Below are positions 36,101-43,785 of a DNA stretch of 64,000 bases, one piece after another. Under the pieces are notes generated by a model. That model did no database searches. It was not told the DNA's origin and saw only the letters and a list, made by a program, of their open reading frames with translations. Origin of the DNA: an uncultured Muribaculaceae bacterium (lineage in GTDB: Bacteria > Bacteroidota > Bacteroidia > Bacteroidales > Muribaculaceae); contig CABUTS010000003.1 in assembly GCA_902494515.1 (NCBI GenBank), forward strand, positions 11,771-75,770, written 5' to 3'. Numbering within the stretch: position 1 is the first letter of the stretch; the number at the start of each line of letters is the position of its first letter. The position numbers and the translations under genes were made by a program.

Positions 36101-36261
36101 TTTGTCGTCACGCCGACCTGGGAGCCTTTGGCCATGACGGAGACACCGATCAGGGGTTCGCCGTCGACGGCGCTCACCACGGTGCCGGTATATACTTTGG
36201 CGATCGCTGAGCCGGCGGTGAGGACCGCAGCGGCGAGCAGCGCTGTTAATCGCAGTTTCAT
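33145..36261 (-). CDS. SusC/RagA-type TonB-dependent glycan transporter
   Basis: 1038 residues. Signal peptide 1-21; carboxypeptidase-D-like regulatory domain 22-105 (GTVVSAVDGEPLIGVSV, GEFSI); plug domain about 105-225 (NEVVVTGMGQRKK, VDGFERESIDDLNIEDIE, VLKDASATAIYGSKGANGV); then the 22-strand outer-membrane barrel to the end, with an aromatic-rich last strand (VTAGIQVNL). No STN domain, so it is a plain SusC and not a sigma-regulated type. With SusD it imports oligosaccharides using TonB energy. It begins 22 bases after the IPT/NHL gene. Confidence 0.96.
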   Translation of the reverse strand: MKLRLTALLAAAVLTAGSAIAKVYTGTVVSAVDGEPLIGVSVMAKGSQVGVTTNIDGEFSIDIPDNCRFVTFSYVGMKNLELPVRTLSRNNNEIKMEESTTALNEVVVTGMGQRKKITVTGAVTNVDVNDMKHYNTSNLSNALAGNVPGVIAMQTSGQPGKNRSEFWIRGISTFGAGDGAYILVDGFERESIDDLNIEDIETFTVLKDASATAIYGSKGANGVILITTKHGKPGQFDVNVKFETSYNARTKTPEFVDGVTYANLLNEAFITRSRGMYYSPAEIDLFRTGLDPDLYPNVNWKDLILKDGAMSYRTNVNISGGGNSVRYYASISYVNDEGMYKTDATLRDKYNTNANYNRWNYRLNVDIDLTSTTLLRLGTSGDLSMRNSPGMGDTDTWNSLFGYNAILTPIMYSNGYVPMINMNRDDLRTNPWVMTTQTGYNQEWNNNLQNNVALEQDLRFITPGLKFTGRFGYDTYNFNYINHRQQPDRWYANGRDKETGEIIFDKIKDKMDMVQSSGNDGSRRTFLDLLLSYNRTFAEKHNVGANLKYTYDSSIATQNIGEDIKNGVSRKNMALAGQVYYNWDYRYFVDFNFGYNGSENFADGHRFGFFPAVSGAWNITRENFMKDITWLDMFKIRYSWGRVGNDRLGDNRFPYLYTIDYSGDNVYNFGTIGSPTRGEYQHGVHYSSLASTNVTWEVATKQDVGIDLALFNNRFTLTADYFHEKRTGIYMVRNYLPDILGLEQAPSANVGATKLEGVDGNFRFESMIGEATLTVRGNFTYSKNTILNYDVENNVYPYQYQTGYRVNQLRGLIAEGLFADYDDIRNSPKQMFGDVQPGDIKYRDVNGDGIVDNGDEVAIGATTTPNFIYGLGASLHWKGFDFNLHFQGTGKSSVLINGKTVWAFSQDRYGQILNDLVKDRWVDSETAATLGIPANEDPNASYPRLVLCENNASHNNYRNSSYWLRDVSYLRLKNLEVGYTLPKNFTDKIHFKSVRFYLQGTNLLTWSNFKLWDPEMGSSNGEAYPITRSVTAGIQVNL

Positions 36262-36283
36262 GTGCTGAATGTTAAGTGGTTAG

Positions 36284-37837
36284 TTATTCCTCGTTGGTTT
36301 CCATGCCGATAGTGCGGATCGAGCGGTTGTTGTGGTCCAGCACATAGAAACGGTCGCGGGGTTCGTCGTAGGCGATGCCGGTGACGTCGCGGAAGCGGGC
36401 CTGCTGGCGCAGGTCGCCGTTCTCGGTACCCCAGATGTTGCCGTTGGTCGAGGGGGCGCGGCCGGCGAAGGTGCGCACCAGACCGTCGGGGGTGATGTAG
36501 CGGACGCAGAAGTTCAGGCAGTCGCAGAAGTAGTAGTCGTAGACATCGTCGCGCCCTTCGGCCACATATTCGGGATTCTTCACGAACACGCCCTGGTAGG
36601 GACGGTTCACGCGCACGTTGGTGCCGACGGCGTCGGTCCAGCCGGCGATACCGTTGGCGCCGGCGATGATGTAGGGTGTGGTGAACTCCTTCTTCGACCA
36701 GTCGTAGTCGGTGCGGAGGATATAGCTGCGGTTGATTACGGTCAGGTAGGCGTAGTTGCCCGAGGGGTGGATGGTGATCTGGAACTCATAGCTGGGGTCC
36801 ATGATCTTGAAGAGTTCCTTGAAGCAGCCGTCTTCGAGGTAGCCGGTCCAGGTGAGCGGCTCGCCGCTGGCGTCGGTGTCGCCGCGGAGCACTGCCAGGT
36901 AGTCGTCGAGGTTGCAACGGAACAGCTGGCCGTTCTCATAGCTGTTGAAGTAGATTTCGCCGTTGACGGGGTGAACGGCAACGCCGTTGCACTGCTTGTA
37001 GGAAACCAGAGGCTGGCACGAGGAGCGGTCGGTGAAGGTGCCGTCGGCGTTGCGGGTCACAATCCACACGCTGGTGGAGTGGAGGGCGTTGTCGTCGCGG
37101 TCGGTCGACACGAGCATGTACTTGCCGTCGAGGGTGAAGGCGATGTTGCGCAGACGTTTGGTCTGGAACTTGGTGGCCGACATGGCGCGCTCCACGGTCT
37201 CGTTTTTCAGGTCGAGCATGGCGATCATGCCGTCGGAGCGGTCGTAGGCTACGTAGAGATGGTCGGGGTAGAGGGGGTCGAGGGCCATGCAGCCTTCGGC
37301 GTTGAAACCGCAGGCTTCGTCGAACGAACCCCAGACTTCGCCCTGGTCGTCGTTTTCATTACGCCAGCCGCAGAGGGTGCCCACGACTTTCTTGGGGGTG
37401 TACTGGAAGAGATTCGGCGACACGCCGCGCACTTCCTGGCCCCCCTCGGGGGTAACCACAACCTCCACTTCACCCTTGTAGGTGGTGTTGTCGGAGTATG
37501 CTCCGGCGGGGATGTAGGCGTAGAGTTTGTCGGATTTCACATTCACGACAACAGCCTTTTTGCCTCCGATGAACACGGAGACCATCTCCTTGTCGTTGCC
37601 GAAGTTGCTGCCGTAAATGATAATGTCCTCCTGCGAGCCGCCGCTCTCAGGAGTGAAGGTTGTGACGGTCACCGGTTTCGACGGGTCGAACGGATCGGAG
37701 GGCTGCTCGAAGATGAGCTCCTTGTTGTCGTCGTCACACGATGTCATCGCTGCTCCCGACGCCATCAGGCATATCCCGAGCAGGAGTTTCGGGACGACCT
37801 TGAGCGTAGAATGCACTTTGTCTGGTTTAACTTTCAT
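36284..37837 (-). CDS. IPT/TIG and NHL-propeller surface lipoprotein
   Basis: 517 residues. Lipobox Cys34 (GAAMTSC) then DDDNKEL, the acidic surface-export pattern. An IPT/TIG domain follows (about 55-150, TFTPESGGSQEDIIIYGSNF) and then a six-bladed NHL-like propeller (about 155-515). Proteins of this build occur in arabinan- and xylan-type utilization loci as extra glycan-binding proteins. Here the gene is first in the operon, ahead of susC, which is a less common order. The -7-like box at 37956-37963 is its best promoter candidate. Confidence 0.82.
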   Translation of the reverse strand: MKVKPDKVHSTLKVVPKLLLGICLMASGAAMTSCDDDNKELIFEQPSDPFDPSKPVTVTTFTPESGGSQEDIIIYGSNFGNDKEMVSVFIGGKKAVVVNVKSDKLYAYIPAGAYSDNTTYKGEVEVVVTPEGGQEVRGVSPNLFQYTPKKVVGTLCGWRNENDDQGEVWGSFDEACGFNAEGCMALDPLYPDHLYVAYDRSDGMIAMLDLKNETVERAMSATKFQTKRLRNIAFTLDGKYMLVSTDRDDNALHSTSVWIVTRNADGTFTDRSSCQPLVSYKQCNGVAVHPVNGEIYFNSYENGQLFRCNLDDYLAVLRGDTDASGEPLTWTGYLEDGCFKELFKIMDPSYEFQITIHPSGNYAYLTVINRSYILRTDYDWSKKEFTTPYIIAGANGIAGWTDAVGTNVRVNRPYQGVFVKNPEYVAEGRDDVYDYYFCDCLNFCVRYITPDGLVRTFAGRAPSTNGNIWGTENGDLRQQARFRDVTGIAYDEPRDRFYVLDHNNRSIRTIGMETNEE

Positions 37838-37890
37838 GGTGTGAATATTATTGGTTTTTTATTAAATTCTGTTGAAACCTAAATCAATCC

Positions 37891-37935
37891 TTCCTAACTT
37901 ATAATTGCACTGTCTTTCCTAACTTGTAATTGTAC
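37891..37935. repeat. Tandem copies in the operon leader
   Basis: TTCCTAACTTATAATTGCAC (37891-37910) and TTCCTAACTTGTAATTGTAC (37916-37935), 25-base period, two substitutions. It lies between the promoter box and the first gene of the SusC/D operon and so would be in its leader RNA. Confidence 0.85.
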
Positions 37936-37955
37936 CGTGTATTTCATTCACGCTG

Positions 37956-37963
37956 CAAAGTAA
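37956..37963 (-). promoter_or_regulatory. -7-like box of the SusC/D operon
   Basis: Minus strand TTACTTTG, one base off TAnnTTTG, 118 bases upstream of the first ATG. No -33 match, as expected for a promoter needing a regulator such as the HTCS. The rest of 37838-38223 holds a duplication, a hairpin and the divergent promoter. Confidence 0.45.
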
Positions 37964-38052
37964 CCTAAAAACAGTGGGCAATTCGATAAAATTCAGTTCA
38001 TATAATCTTAAAATCTGTTCAAAGGGGGCGCTACAGGCCTCCAGAGGCATGG

Positions 38053-38092
38053 AATTGTAATTTCCGGTCAAATCTGACCGGAAATTGCAATT
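38053..38092. other. 18-bp inverted repeat in the divergent promoter region
   Basis: Arms 38053-38070 (ending TTTCCGGTCA) and 38075-38092 (starting TGACCGGAAA) pair with only one G-T wobble around AATC. It is between the divergent promoters of the SusC/D operon and the GH43-like gene. T5 follows at 38095, but no plus-strand gene ends nearby, so it may be an operator rather than a terminator. Confidence 0.7.
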
Positions 38093-38133
38093 ACTTTTTC
38101 GCAGGTAAGCGGGGCTGTTTCAATAAATTTTAT

Positions 38134-38141
38134 TAACTTTG
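38134..38141 (+). promoter_or_regulatory. -7 box TAACTTTG of the GH43-like lipoprotein gene
   Basis: Exact TAnnTTTG, 82 bases before the ATG at 38224. No TTTG at the -33 spacing was found. Confidence 0.55.
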
Positions 38142-38223
38142 CCGTGTATAATAAACCCCTGCATCAGCCTGAACGATTCCCCGCAGTCTGAGTCCCGGAA
38201 TTGTCCTGTTTTACTTTTAATCC

Positions 38224-39270
38224 ATGAATAAATCGATTGCCTCCCGCCCGTGTGTTTTTTTATACCTTTCCGCCGCTATGCTGCTGCCGCTGTTGCTGCT
38301 GACCTCCTGCTCTGACGGCGGGGATGGCTTCGACAGTGAGGTGGTCATTGATGAAATGGGCTATCCCAGCGTGGTATATCACAACCATAATTATTATGTG
38401 ACGGGGCAGCGCAATGGCACCGACATCATCTATCTTTATTCCACGCCGGAGCTTATCGGCGAGAACAAGCACCTGAAGAGGCAGACCATCCTCAAGGGGC
38501 ATGAACATGGCTTTCAGCGATTCTACTCCCCTGAACTGGAATATATTAACGGGAAATGGTATATATATTTCGACAGCGACAACGGCCTCAACTCCGACAC
38601 TCATCAGCTCTATGTGATGGAGAATCCGTCGGAGGACCCGATGAAGGGAACATGGACCATCCATGGTCCGATCATGACCAACAGGGAGTGGAACTTTTCG
38701 ATTCATCCCGACCTGTTCACCTGCGGCGGAAAACTCTACATGCTCTGGTCGGGCTGGCCGACGCGCCGCATCGAAAGCGAAACCCAGTGCATCTTCATCG
38801 CCGAGATGGAGAACCCCTGGACCCTGAAATCGGAGCGCATCCTGATTTCGCAGCCCGAATATGAATGGGAACGGCAGTGGATCAACTCCGACGGCACCCG
38901 CTCGGCGTATCCGATTTTCGTGAATGAAAATCCCCAGGCCGCCGTATCGCCCGACGGCAGGAATGTTGTTGTTTTCTATTCGGCCAGCGGCATCTGGACC
39001 GAATATATTGCGCCGGGAATGTTATATGCCTCAGCGACTTCCAATCTTCTTGATCCCCGTTCATGGACAAAGCTGCCCGAGCCGTTGATCAATCCCGTTG
39101 AGGAGGATTCCGGCGAGCGCATCTCGAACCTCATCGTGGTGCAGAACACCGACGACGGCGAGTGCTACCTCGTCAGCGAGCGGCGCGTCCGCGACATCAA
39201 CAAGCTATTCTCCCGCTGGATCATCGCCGCCCCCATGACCTGGAACGACCGCTCCCTCCCCGAAATATAA
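38224..39270 (+). CDS. GH43-like surface lipoprotein, expected base Asp replaced by Tyr
   Basis: 348 residues. Lipobox Cys29 (LLTSC) then SDGGDG. A five-bladed GH43-like propeller is visible (VVYHNHNYYVTG; YINGKWYIYFDSDNG; FTCGGKLYMLWSG). The first blade reads MGYPSVV where active members have ADPSVV, so Tyr47 replaces the general base Asp. The second-blade Asp may survive as HPDLF, and the acid Glu would be in VNENPQAAVSPDG. It may be a binding protein or a variant enzyme. It is divergent from the SusC/D operon and convergent with the HTCS gene, with repeat R1 between. Confidence 0.78.
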   Translation: MNKSIASRPCVFLYLSAAMLLPLLLLTSCSDGGDGFDSEVVIDEMGYPSVVYHNHNYYVTGQRNGTDIIYLYSTPELIGENKHLKRQTILKGHEHGFQRFYSPELEYINGKWYIYFDSDNGLNSDTHQLYVMENPSEDPMKGTWTIHGPIMTNREWNFSIHPDLFTCGGKLYMLWSGWPTRRIESETQCIFIAEMENPWTLKSERILISQPEYEWERQWINSDGTRSAYPIFVNENPQAAVSPDGRNVVVFYSASGIWTEYIAPGMLYASATSNLLDPRSWTKLPEPLINPVEEDSGERISNLIVVQNTDDGECYLVSERRVRDINKLFSRWIIAAPMTWNDRSLPEI

Positions 39271-39278
39271 TTTTTTTT

Positions 39279-39411
39279 ACACGGAACTACCCGGAACTAA
39301 CGGAACTATTTTATAGGACGGGAACGTAAAACCGAACTATTGCGGAGCTATCGCTCCTGAACTTTAACGGAAGCCTACGGCGAATCAACCTTTACCGCCG
39401 TAGGCTTCCGT
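39279..39411. repeat. Structured repeat R1, copy 1 (acts as convergent terminator)
   Basis: Starts ACACGGAACTACCCGGAACT, then a GGAGC-TATC-GCTCC hairpin (39344-39357) and a 16-bp perfect stem ACGGAAGCCTACGGCG / CGCCGTAGGCTTCCGT (39367-39382 and 39396-39411). It fills the gap between the convergent GH43-like and HTCS genes and probably ends both transcripts. Confidence 0.8.
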
Positions 39412-39416
39412 GTCCG

Positions 39417-42400
39417 TCAGCTGTTGGCGGGGGATTCCTGCGACTGCTGGTATTCCTTGGGGTTCTGGCCGTATTTGGCCTTGAAGCATTTCGAGAAGTA
39501 GGATGAGGAGGTGAAGCCCGACATGAGGGCGACTTCGGTGATGCGGGTCCCTTCGCGGATGAGGCGCGCGGCGTGTTCGAGGCGGAAATTCTTGAGATAG
39601 TCCACGGGGGTCATGCCGGTGATTGCCTTCAGTTTGCGGTAGAAGCTCGAGCGGCTCATGTTCATCTGTTCGGCCATGGAGTCGATGGAGAATTCCTCGT
39701 CGGAGATGTTTTCGGACATCTTGGCGTTCAGCGTCGACAGGAAACCGGAGTCGAGCGGGTTGATATATGGGGCGGCTTCGGCGGGTTCCTGTGGTGATTC
39801 GGAGGAGCTCATGCGCTGATAGTAGAGCGCCCGGGCCTTCAGCATGTTGGCAATCTGGAGTTTTATCTGCTTGATGGTGAAGGGCTTCTCGACGTATACG
39901 TCCACGCCGGCTTCCATACCCTCCTCCTTGGCTTCGCGGTCGGTCTTGGCGGTGAGCATGATGAAGGGGATATGGGAGAAGCGGATGTCGGTCTTGACGC
40001 GCTGGCAGAGTCGGGCGCCGCTCATGCCGGGCATCATGAAGTCGCTGATAATGAAGTCGATATCTTTGCCGGAAGCGAGAACCTCCAGGGCTTCTTCGCC
40101 GCTTTCGGCGGTGAGGACAGTGAAGGTCGGCGCCAGAGCTTCCGAGACTGTGGTGAGCAGCTCGGTGTTGTCGTCGACAAGCAGCACGGTGGTGTCCTGA
40201 TGTTCCTGCCCGGCCTCCTCGTCGTTTTCGGCGATAAGCTCCGGCTTGGCAGTCTGTTCGGGCTCGGCGGTCGCGGCGGTGTTGAGGACGATGGTGAATG
40301 TGGCGCCCCCCGAGATGTTGTTATTCACCGAAATGCTTCCGCGGTGAGCCTTGGCGATGAGTTTGGCGTAGGCCAGACCGAGGCCGGTGCCGAGGGTGGC
40401 GGCAACGTTGTCGCCGCTGATCTGATAGTAGGTGTCGAAAATCAGCTTGCGCTCCTCCTTGGGCACACCGGAGCCGTCGTCCGACACCTTGATGGCGAAT
40501 TCGCCGTCGGCCGGGGCACAGAGTTCCACCGTAACTTTCGACCGGGAATATTTCATGGCGTTGCTGACGATATTCATGACCACGCGCTCCATCTTTTCGG
40601 GGTCGATGTCGGACATGACCGTTACGTCGGGCAGAATCAGCTCGAAGGTCTTGCCGGCAATCTCCATCGGGTGGTCGAAACGGCGTGAAATCTCGGAAAT
40701 CATGGCGTTCATGTCGGTGCGGCGGACGTTAAGCTGCACCTCGGAGCCCGACTGGGCTTTGCGGAAGTCAAGCAGCTGATTCACAATGCCTAAGAGGTAG
40801 TTGACATTGCGTCGCATCGACTTGATGTGCTTCTTGTTGTCCTCGGATTTGGCCTTGCCCGAGCGCACGTTCTCGGCCATCTGTTCCAGGGGGAGACTGA
40901 TGAGGGTCAGCGGGGTGCGGATTTCGTGGACCAGGTTCACGAAGAACTGCATCTTGGCCTCGAAAGTCTCGCGCTCCTTCTGGACCCGCATCTCGTTGAG
41001 GCGCTTGCGGTAGTGCAGTCTCACCCGTCCGCGCACCACAATCCAGATTACCCATCCGAGCGCTGCGGCGAGGATGAAATATATGATGTAGGCCCAGGTC
41101 GTGCGGTACCAGGGGGCGGAAATGATGATTTCCAGGCGTTTGGCCGCGCTCTCCGGTTCAGCCTCGGTGTGCAGCAGGAGTGTGTATCGGCCGGGGGGAA
41201 TCCGGGTGTAGGTTACGCTCGGCCCCGAGGCGGTCTGCCATTCCTTGTCGTAACCGTCGAGACGGTAGCGGAAGCGGACGTCGGGGAGGTTGCCGGCGTG
41301 GGTGTTGGTGAAAAAGAGAGTGAAGGTATTGTCCGAGAAGGGGAGGACTATGGACTCGCGGTCGCAGAGGTTGCCGCCGATGCCGAGTCGCTGCTGCTCC
41401 CGGAGGCTGTTGTCGATATAGGGGAAGTCGATTGCCGAGATGAAGGTCTTGTTTTCCGAGCCGGAGGCTTTCATCTCCCTGGGGTTGAAAATCAGCAGCC
41501 CATTGCAGTCGCCGAAGATTATCTTGCCGTCGGAGAGCAGAGCCGAAATTCCCTGGGTGGCAGTGGTTTCGTTCTTGCCGTTGGCTCGGTAGATGTAGTA
41601 TTCCACCCGCTTGTCGGTGGTGATGGCGGTCACGGAGCCCGAGGCATCGCCGACCCAGAGCTTGCCGTCGGTGTCCGGTTCCATGAAGATTATGGGATAA
41701 TTCGACTGTATTCCGGGGCTGTACTGCGCGAAGTCTTCGCCGTCGATGGGCAGGACGTAGATGCGGTTGTCGTTGGCTGCCGCAAGCATATTGCCGTTTT
41801 TGTCGAGGCGCAGAATCCCGGCAGCCTTACCCTTCAGGGCCGAGCTCATGAAAAGTCCGAATGAATTGGAGCCCTTATCGCGGATGAAAATAGTGCCGTC
41901 GGCCATCGGCATCCAGATTCTTCCGTTGCGGTCTTCGCCGATGGTCAGGGGCTGCGTGTTGCTGTCGATTTCCGGGATTGTGTTGAATTCGTCGCCGGAT
42001 TTTATGTAGCGGCATATCCCCCAGTCGGCGAGCACGTATATGTCGCCCGCGGTGCTGACGAAAATCTGGCGTATGCTGTTGCTTATCAGCGAGTTCGGAA
42101 TCTTGGCATTGTAGACGTAATGGCGGGTATCACCGGTAGTGCGGTTGTACCGGAACACGCCGCGCGAGGCGGTTCCGACCCAAAGGTCGTCGCCCGACAC
42201 GGCTATGGCGGTGATGTCGTCGCCCATGGTGCCGGGGATGTTGATGGCTTCGGAGTTGTAGCCGGGAATACTGAAATAATAGATTCCGCGGGGCGAGCCG
42301 ACCCAGAAACCGGAGCCGTCGTCGGCCACACAGATGGCGGTGGCCGGGGCTGAAGTGCCCCCGGAACCTAACGGAAGCAACTCCACGGGTTGCCGGCGGG

Positions 42401-43391
42401 GGAAGATATAGCTGATACCCCCCATTTTGGTGAGCACCAGGATGCTGCCGTCGGTTTCGGGGAGGATAAAGGTTACATGGCCGTCGGGCAGCCCGTCGGA
42501 GGAGCCGGAACTCGGCGGCGACATGAAGGCGCTGGCCGAGTGGGCCCCCCTGTCGTATATGAGAATCCCGTCGCGGGTGCCGAGGAGAATGCCATCAGGG
42601 GCGGTGCAGATAAAGGTAAGGTCGGAGGAGAGCCCCTGCGGCTGCTCCTTGGTGAGTTCTTTTGTCTTGGGATTATAGCTGTAAATAGTTTTTTCGACAC
42701 CCACAAGGATACCGGTGGAATCGGAGGTCATGCGGAGGCTGTTGTGGGCGCCGGTGAAGTCGGGGAGGGGGAGGGACTCAATGAAGCGGCCGTCGCTGTT
42801 GAAGGATATGAGCTTGCCGTCGAGCGTCACGGCATAGACATTCCCGTTCGAGCCGATGGTCATGTCGGAGTAGAAAGCGCTGCTGCGGCTGTCCTGCTCG
42901 AGGGTGTTGTCCTTGATGTTGAAGATGAAAAGCCCCTGGCCGAAGGTCAGAATCCATACGCGTCCTTCGCCGACCATCATTATCCGCTGGACCGGAGAGC
43001 TGATCACCACCCCGTAGCGGGTCTTGACGGGGAAACGGTAGGTGGAGTTTGACGCCCGGTCGTAGATCCACAGACCGTTGGAAGCCCCGGCCCATATCTG
43101 GCCGTCAAGTTCGAACAGCGCCTTCACATCGGGGAGATGCTGCGTGGTGGCGTTGTTCATCGGGTAAAGCTGATAGCCGCGGCTGTCGTAGGCGTATAGC
43201 CCCGACGTCGTTCCGATCCACAGGAATCCGTGGTGGTCGCGGAGGGCGCACTGGGCGGATTTGCCGACGGCGTATTCGGTATTTATAATCTCACTGCCGG
43301 AGCTGATAGCCCCGGCCTGCGGAGCACAAAAGCAGCAGACGAGCACTAAAAGGGCCGCAACGAGAGATTCATGGATTAGCTTGCTTGACAT
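39417..43391 (-). CDS. Hybrid two-component system regulator (HTCS)
   Basis: 1324 residues from the ATG at 43391; the frame stays open to 43514, but the ATG follows a promoter box and starts a signal peptide (ending APQAGA). Periplasmic Reg_prop propellers fill about 30-680 (DHHGFLWIGTTSGL and similar), then a Y_Y_Y domain and one membrane helix (about 763-785). Cytoplasmic part: HisKA with His822 (NLVHEIRTPL), HATPase (NIVSNAMKYS, DDGSGVP, GTGLGLAYAK), receiver with Asp1117 (FIISDFMMPG), and an AraC-type HTH (about 1225-1320). It senses a glycan fragment in the periplasm and activates the flanking operons. It has no unusual loss of key residues. Confidence 0.96.
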   Translation of the reverse strand: MSSKLIHESLVAALLVLVCCFCAPQAGAISSGSEIINTEYAVGKSAQCALRDHHGFLWIGTTSGLYAYDSRGYQLYPMNNATTQHLPDVKALFELDGQIWAGASNGLWIYDRASNSTYRFPVKTRYGVVISSPVQRIMMVGEGRVWILTFGQGLFIFNIKDNTLEQDSRSSAFYSDMTIGSNGNVYAVTLDGKLISFNSDGRFIESLPLPDFTGAHNSLRMTSDSTGILVGVEKTIYSYNPKTKELTKEQPQGLSSDLTFICTAPDGILLGTRDGILIYDRGAHSASAFMSPPSSGSSDGLPDGHVTFILPETDGSILVLTKMGGISYIFPRRQPVELLPLGSGGTSAPATAICVADDGSGFWVGSPRGIYYFSIPGYNSEAINIPGTMGDDITAIAVSGDDLWVGTASRGVFRYNRTTGDTRHYVYNAKIPNSLISNSIRQIFVSTAGDIYVLADWGICRYIKSGDEFNTIPEIDSNTQPLTIGEDRNGRIWMPMADGTIFIRDKGSNSFGLFMSSALKGKAAGILRLDKNGNMLAAANDNRIYVLPIDGEDFAQYSPGIQSNYPIIFMEPDTDGKLWVGDASGSVTAITTDKRVEYYIYRANGKNETTATQGISALLSDGKIIFGDCNGLLIFNPREMKASGSENKTFISAIDFPYIDNSLREQQRLGIGGNLCDRESIVLPFSDNTFTLFFTNTHAGNLPDVRFRYRLDGYDKEWQTASGPSVTYTRIPPGRYTLLLHTEAEPESAAKRLEIIISAPWYRTTWAYIIYFILAAALGWVIWIVVRGRVRLHYRKRLNEMRVQKERETFEAKMQFFVNLVHEIRTPLTLISLPLEQMAENVRSGKAKSEDNKKHIKSMRRNVNYLLGIVNQLLDFRKAQSGSEVQLNVRRTDMNAMISEISRRFDHPMEIAGKTFELILPDVTVMSDIDPEKMERVVMNIVSNAMKYSRSKVTVELCAPADGEFAIKVSDDGSGVPKEERKLIFDTYYQISGDNVAATLGTGLGLAYAKLIAKAHRGSISVNNNISGGATFTIVLNTAATAEPEQTAKPELIAENDEEAGQEHQDTTVLLVDDNTELLTTVSEALAPTFTVLTAESGEEALEVLASGKDIDFIISDFMMPGMSGARLCQRVKTDIRFSHIPFIMLTAKTDREAKEEGMEAGVDVYVEKPFTIKQIKLQIANMLKARALYYQRMSSSESPQEPAEAAPYINPLDSGFLSTLNAKMSENISDEEFSIDSMAEQMNMSRSSFYRKLKAITGMTPVDYLKNFRLEHAARLIREGTRITEVALMSGFTSSSYFSKCFKAKYGQNPKEYQQSQESPANS

Positions 43392-43412
43392 GGACTGAAC
43401 CGGTTTGGGTTG

Positions 43413-43420
43413 CAAAGTTA
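43413..43420 (-). promoter_or_regulatory. -7 box TAACTTTG of the HTCS gene
   Basis: Minus strand, exact TAnnTTTG, 22 bases from the ATG at 43391. A -33 TTTG was not found at the usual spacing. Confidence 0.6.
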
Positions 43421-43515
43421 TCAAAAAAATCGGATTTCTCACCTTCGGGGCAAAAGAATTTCCGGGAACCCCCCTCAATTTATAAAATCGCCCTTTGATA
43501 AAACCGAGGAGCAAA

Positions 43516-43655
43516 GCGCCGGGCTTGCCGGGCTGAAAAGCGCCGGGCGGCTGGGTTTAAAATAGCGCCGGGCTGCTGGCTAATAGCGCCGGATGGCTGG
43601 GTTTAAAATAGCGCCGGGCTGCTGGGCTGGATAGCGCCGGATGGCTGGGTTTAAA
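43516..43655. repeat. Six-unit array with an alternating A/B pattern
   Basis: Units of 21-25 bases, each opening GCGCCGG: 43516-43539, 43540-43564, 43565-43585, 43586-43610, 43611-43633, 43634-43655. Units 2, 4 and 6 end GGCTGGGTTTAAA; units 3 and 5 end GCTGG..ATA, giving a 46-48 base higher-order period. It lies upstream of the HTCS promoter, and no coding potential is seen. Confidence 0.88.
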
Positions 43656-43665
43656 GCGCGGAATT

Positions 43666-43700
43666 GCTTTTTTGCTACTGTTCAGCCGGCTTGCCGGCGT
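43666..43700. repeat. Dispersed 35-bp repeat R4, copy 2
   Basis: The exact reverse complement of 7940-7974. It reads GCTTTTTTGCTACTG and ends with the hairpin GCCGGCTTGCCGGC-GT. Confidence 0.75.
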
Positions 43701-43729
43701 GAGCGTAGCGCAGCGAAGCGAAAGCGACA

Positions 43730-43763
43730 GGGGGGAGAGGGGGAATTGACCCGCTCTCCCCCC
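43730..43763 (-). terminator. Possible terminator hairpin after the 928-residue protein gene
   Basis: GGGGGGAGAG (43730-43739) and CTCTCCCCCC (43754-43763) pair around a 14-base loop, 22 bases past the stop at 43786. It has no T-run, so it may be a weak terminator or a stabilising 3' end. Confidence 0.5.
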
Positions 43764-43785
43764 TTGCTGAGGTCAGTTACGAAAG

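Noticed and set aside
43391..43514. Longer HTCS start adding 41 residues
   Set aside because: It would place the promoter box inside the gene and bury the signal peptide.
43516..43655. Six repeats as a CRISPR array
   Set aside because: Units are adjacent without unique spacers and vary in length; no cas gene nearby.
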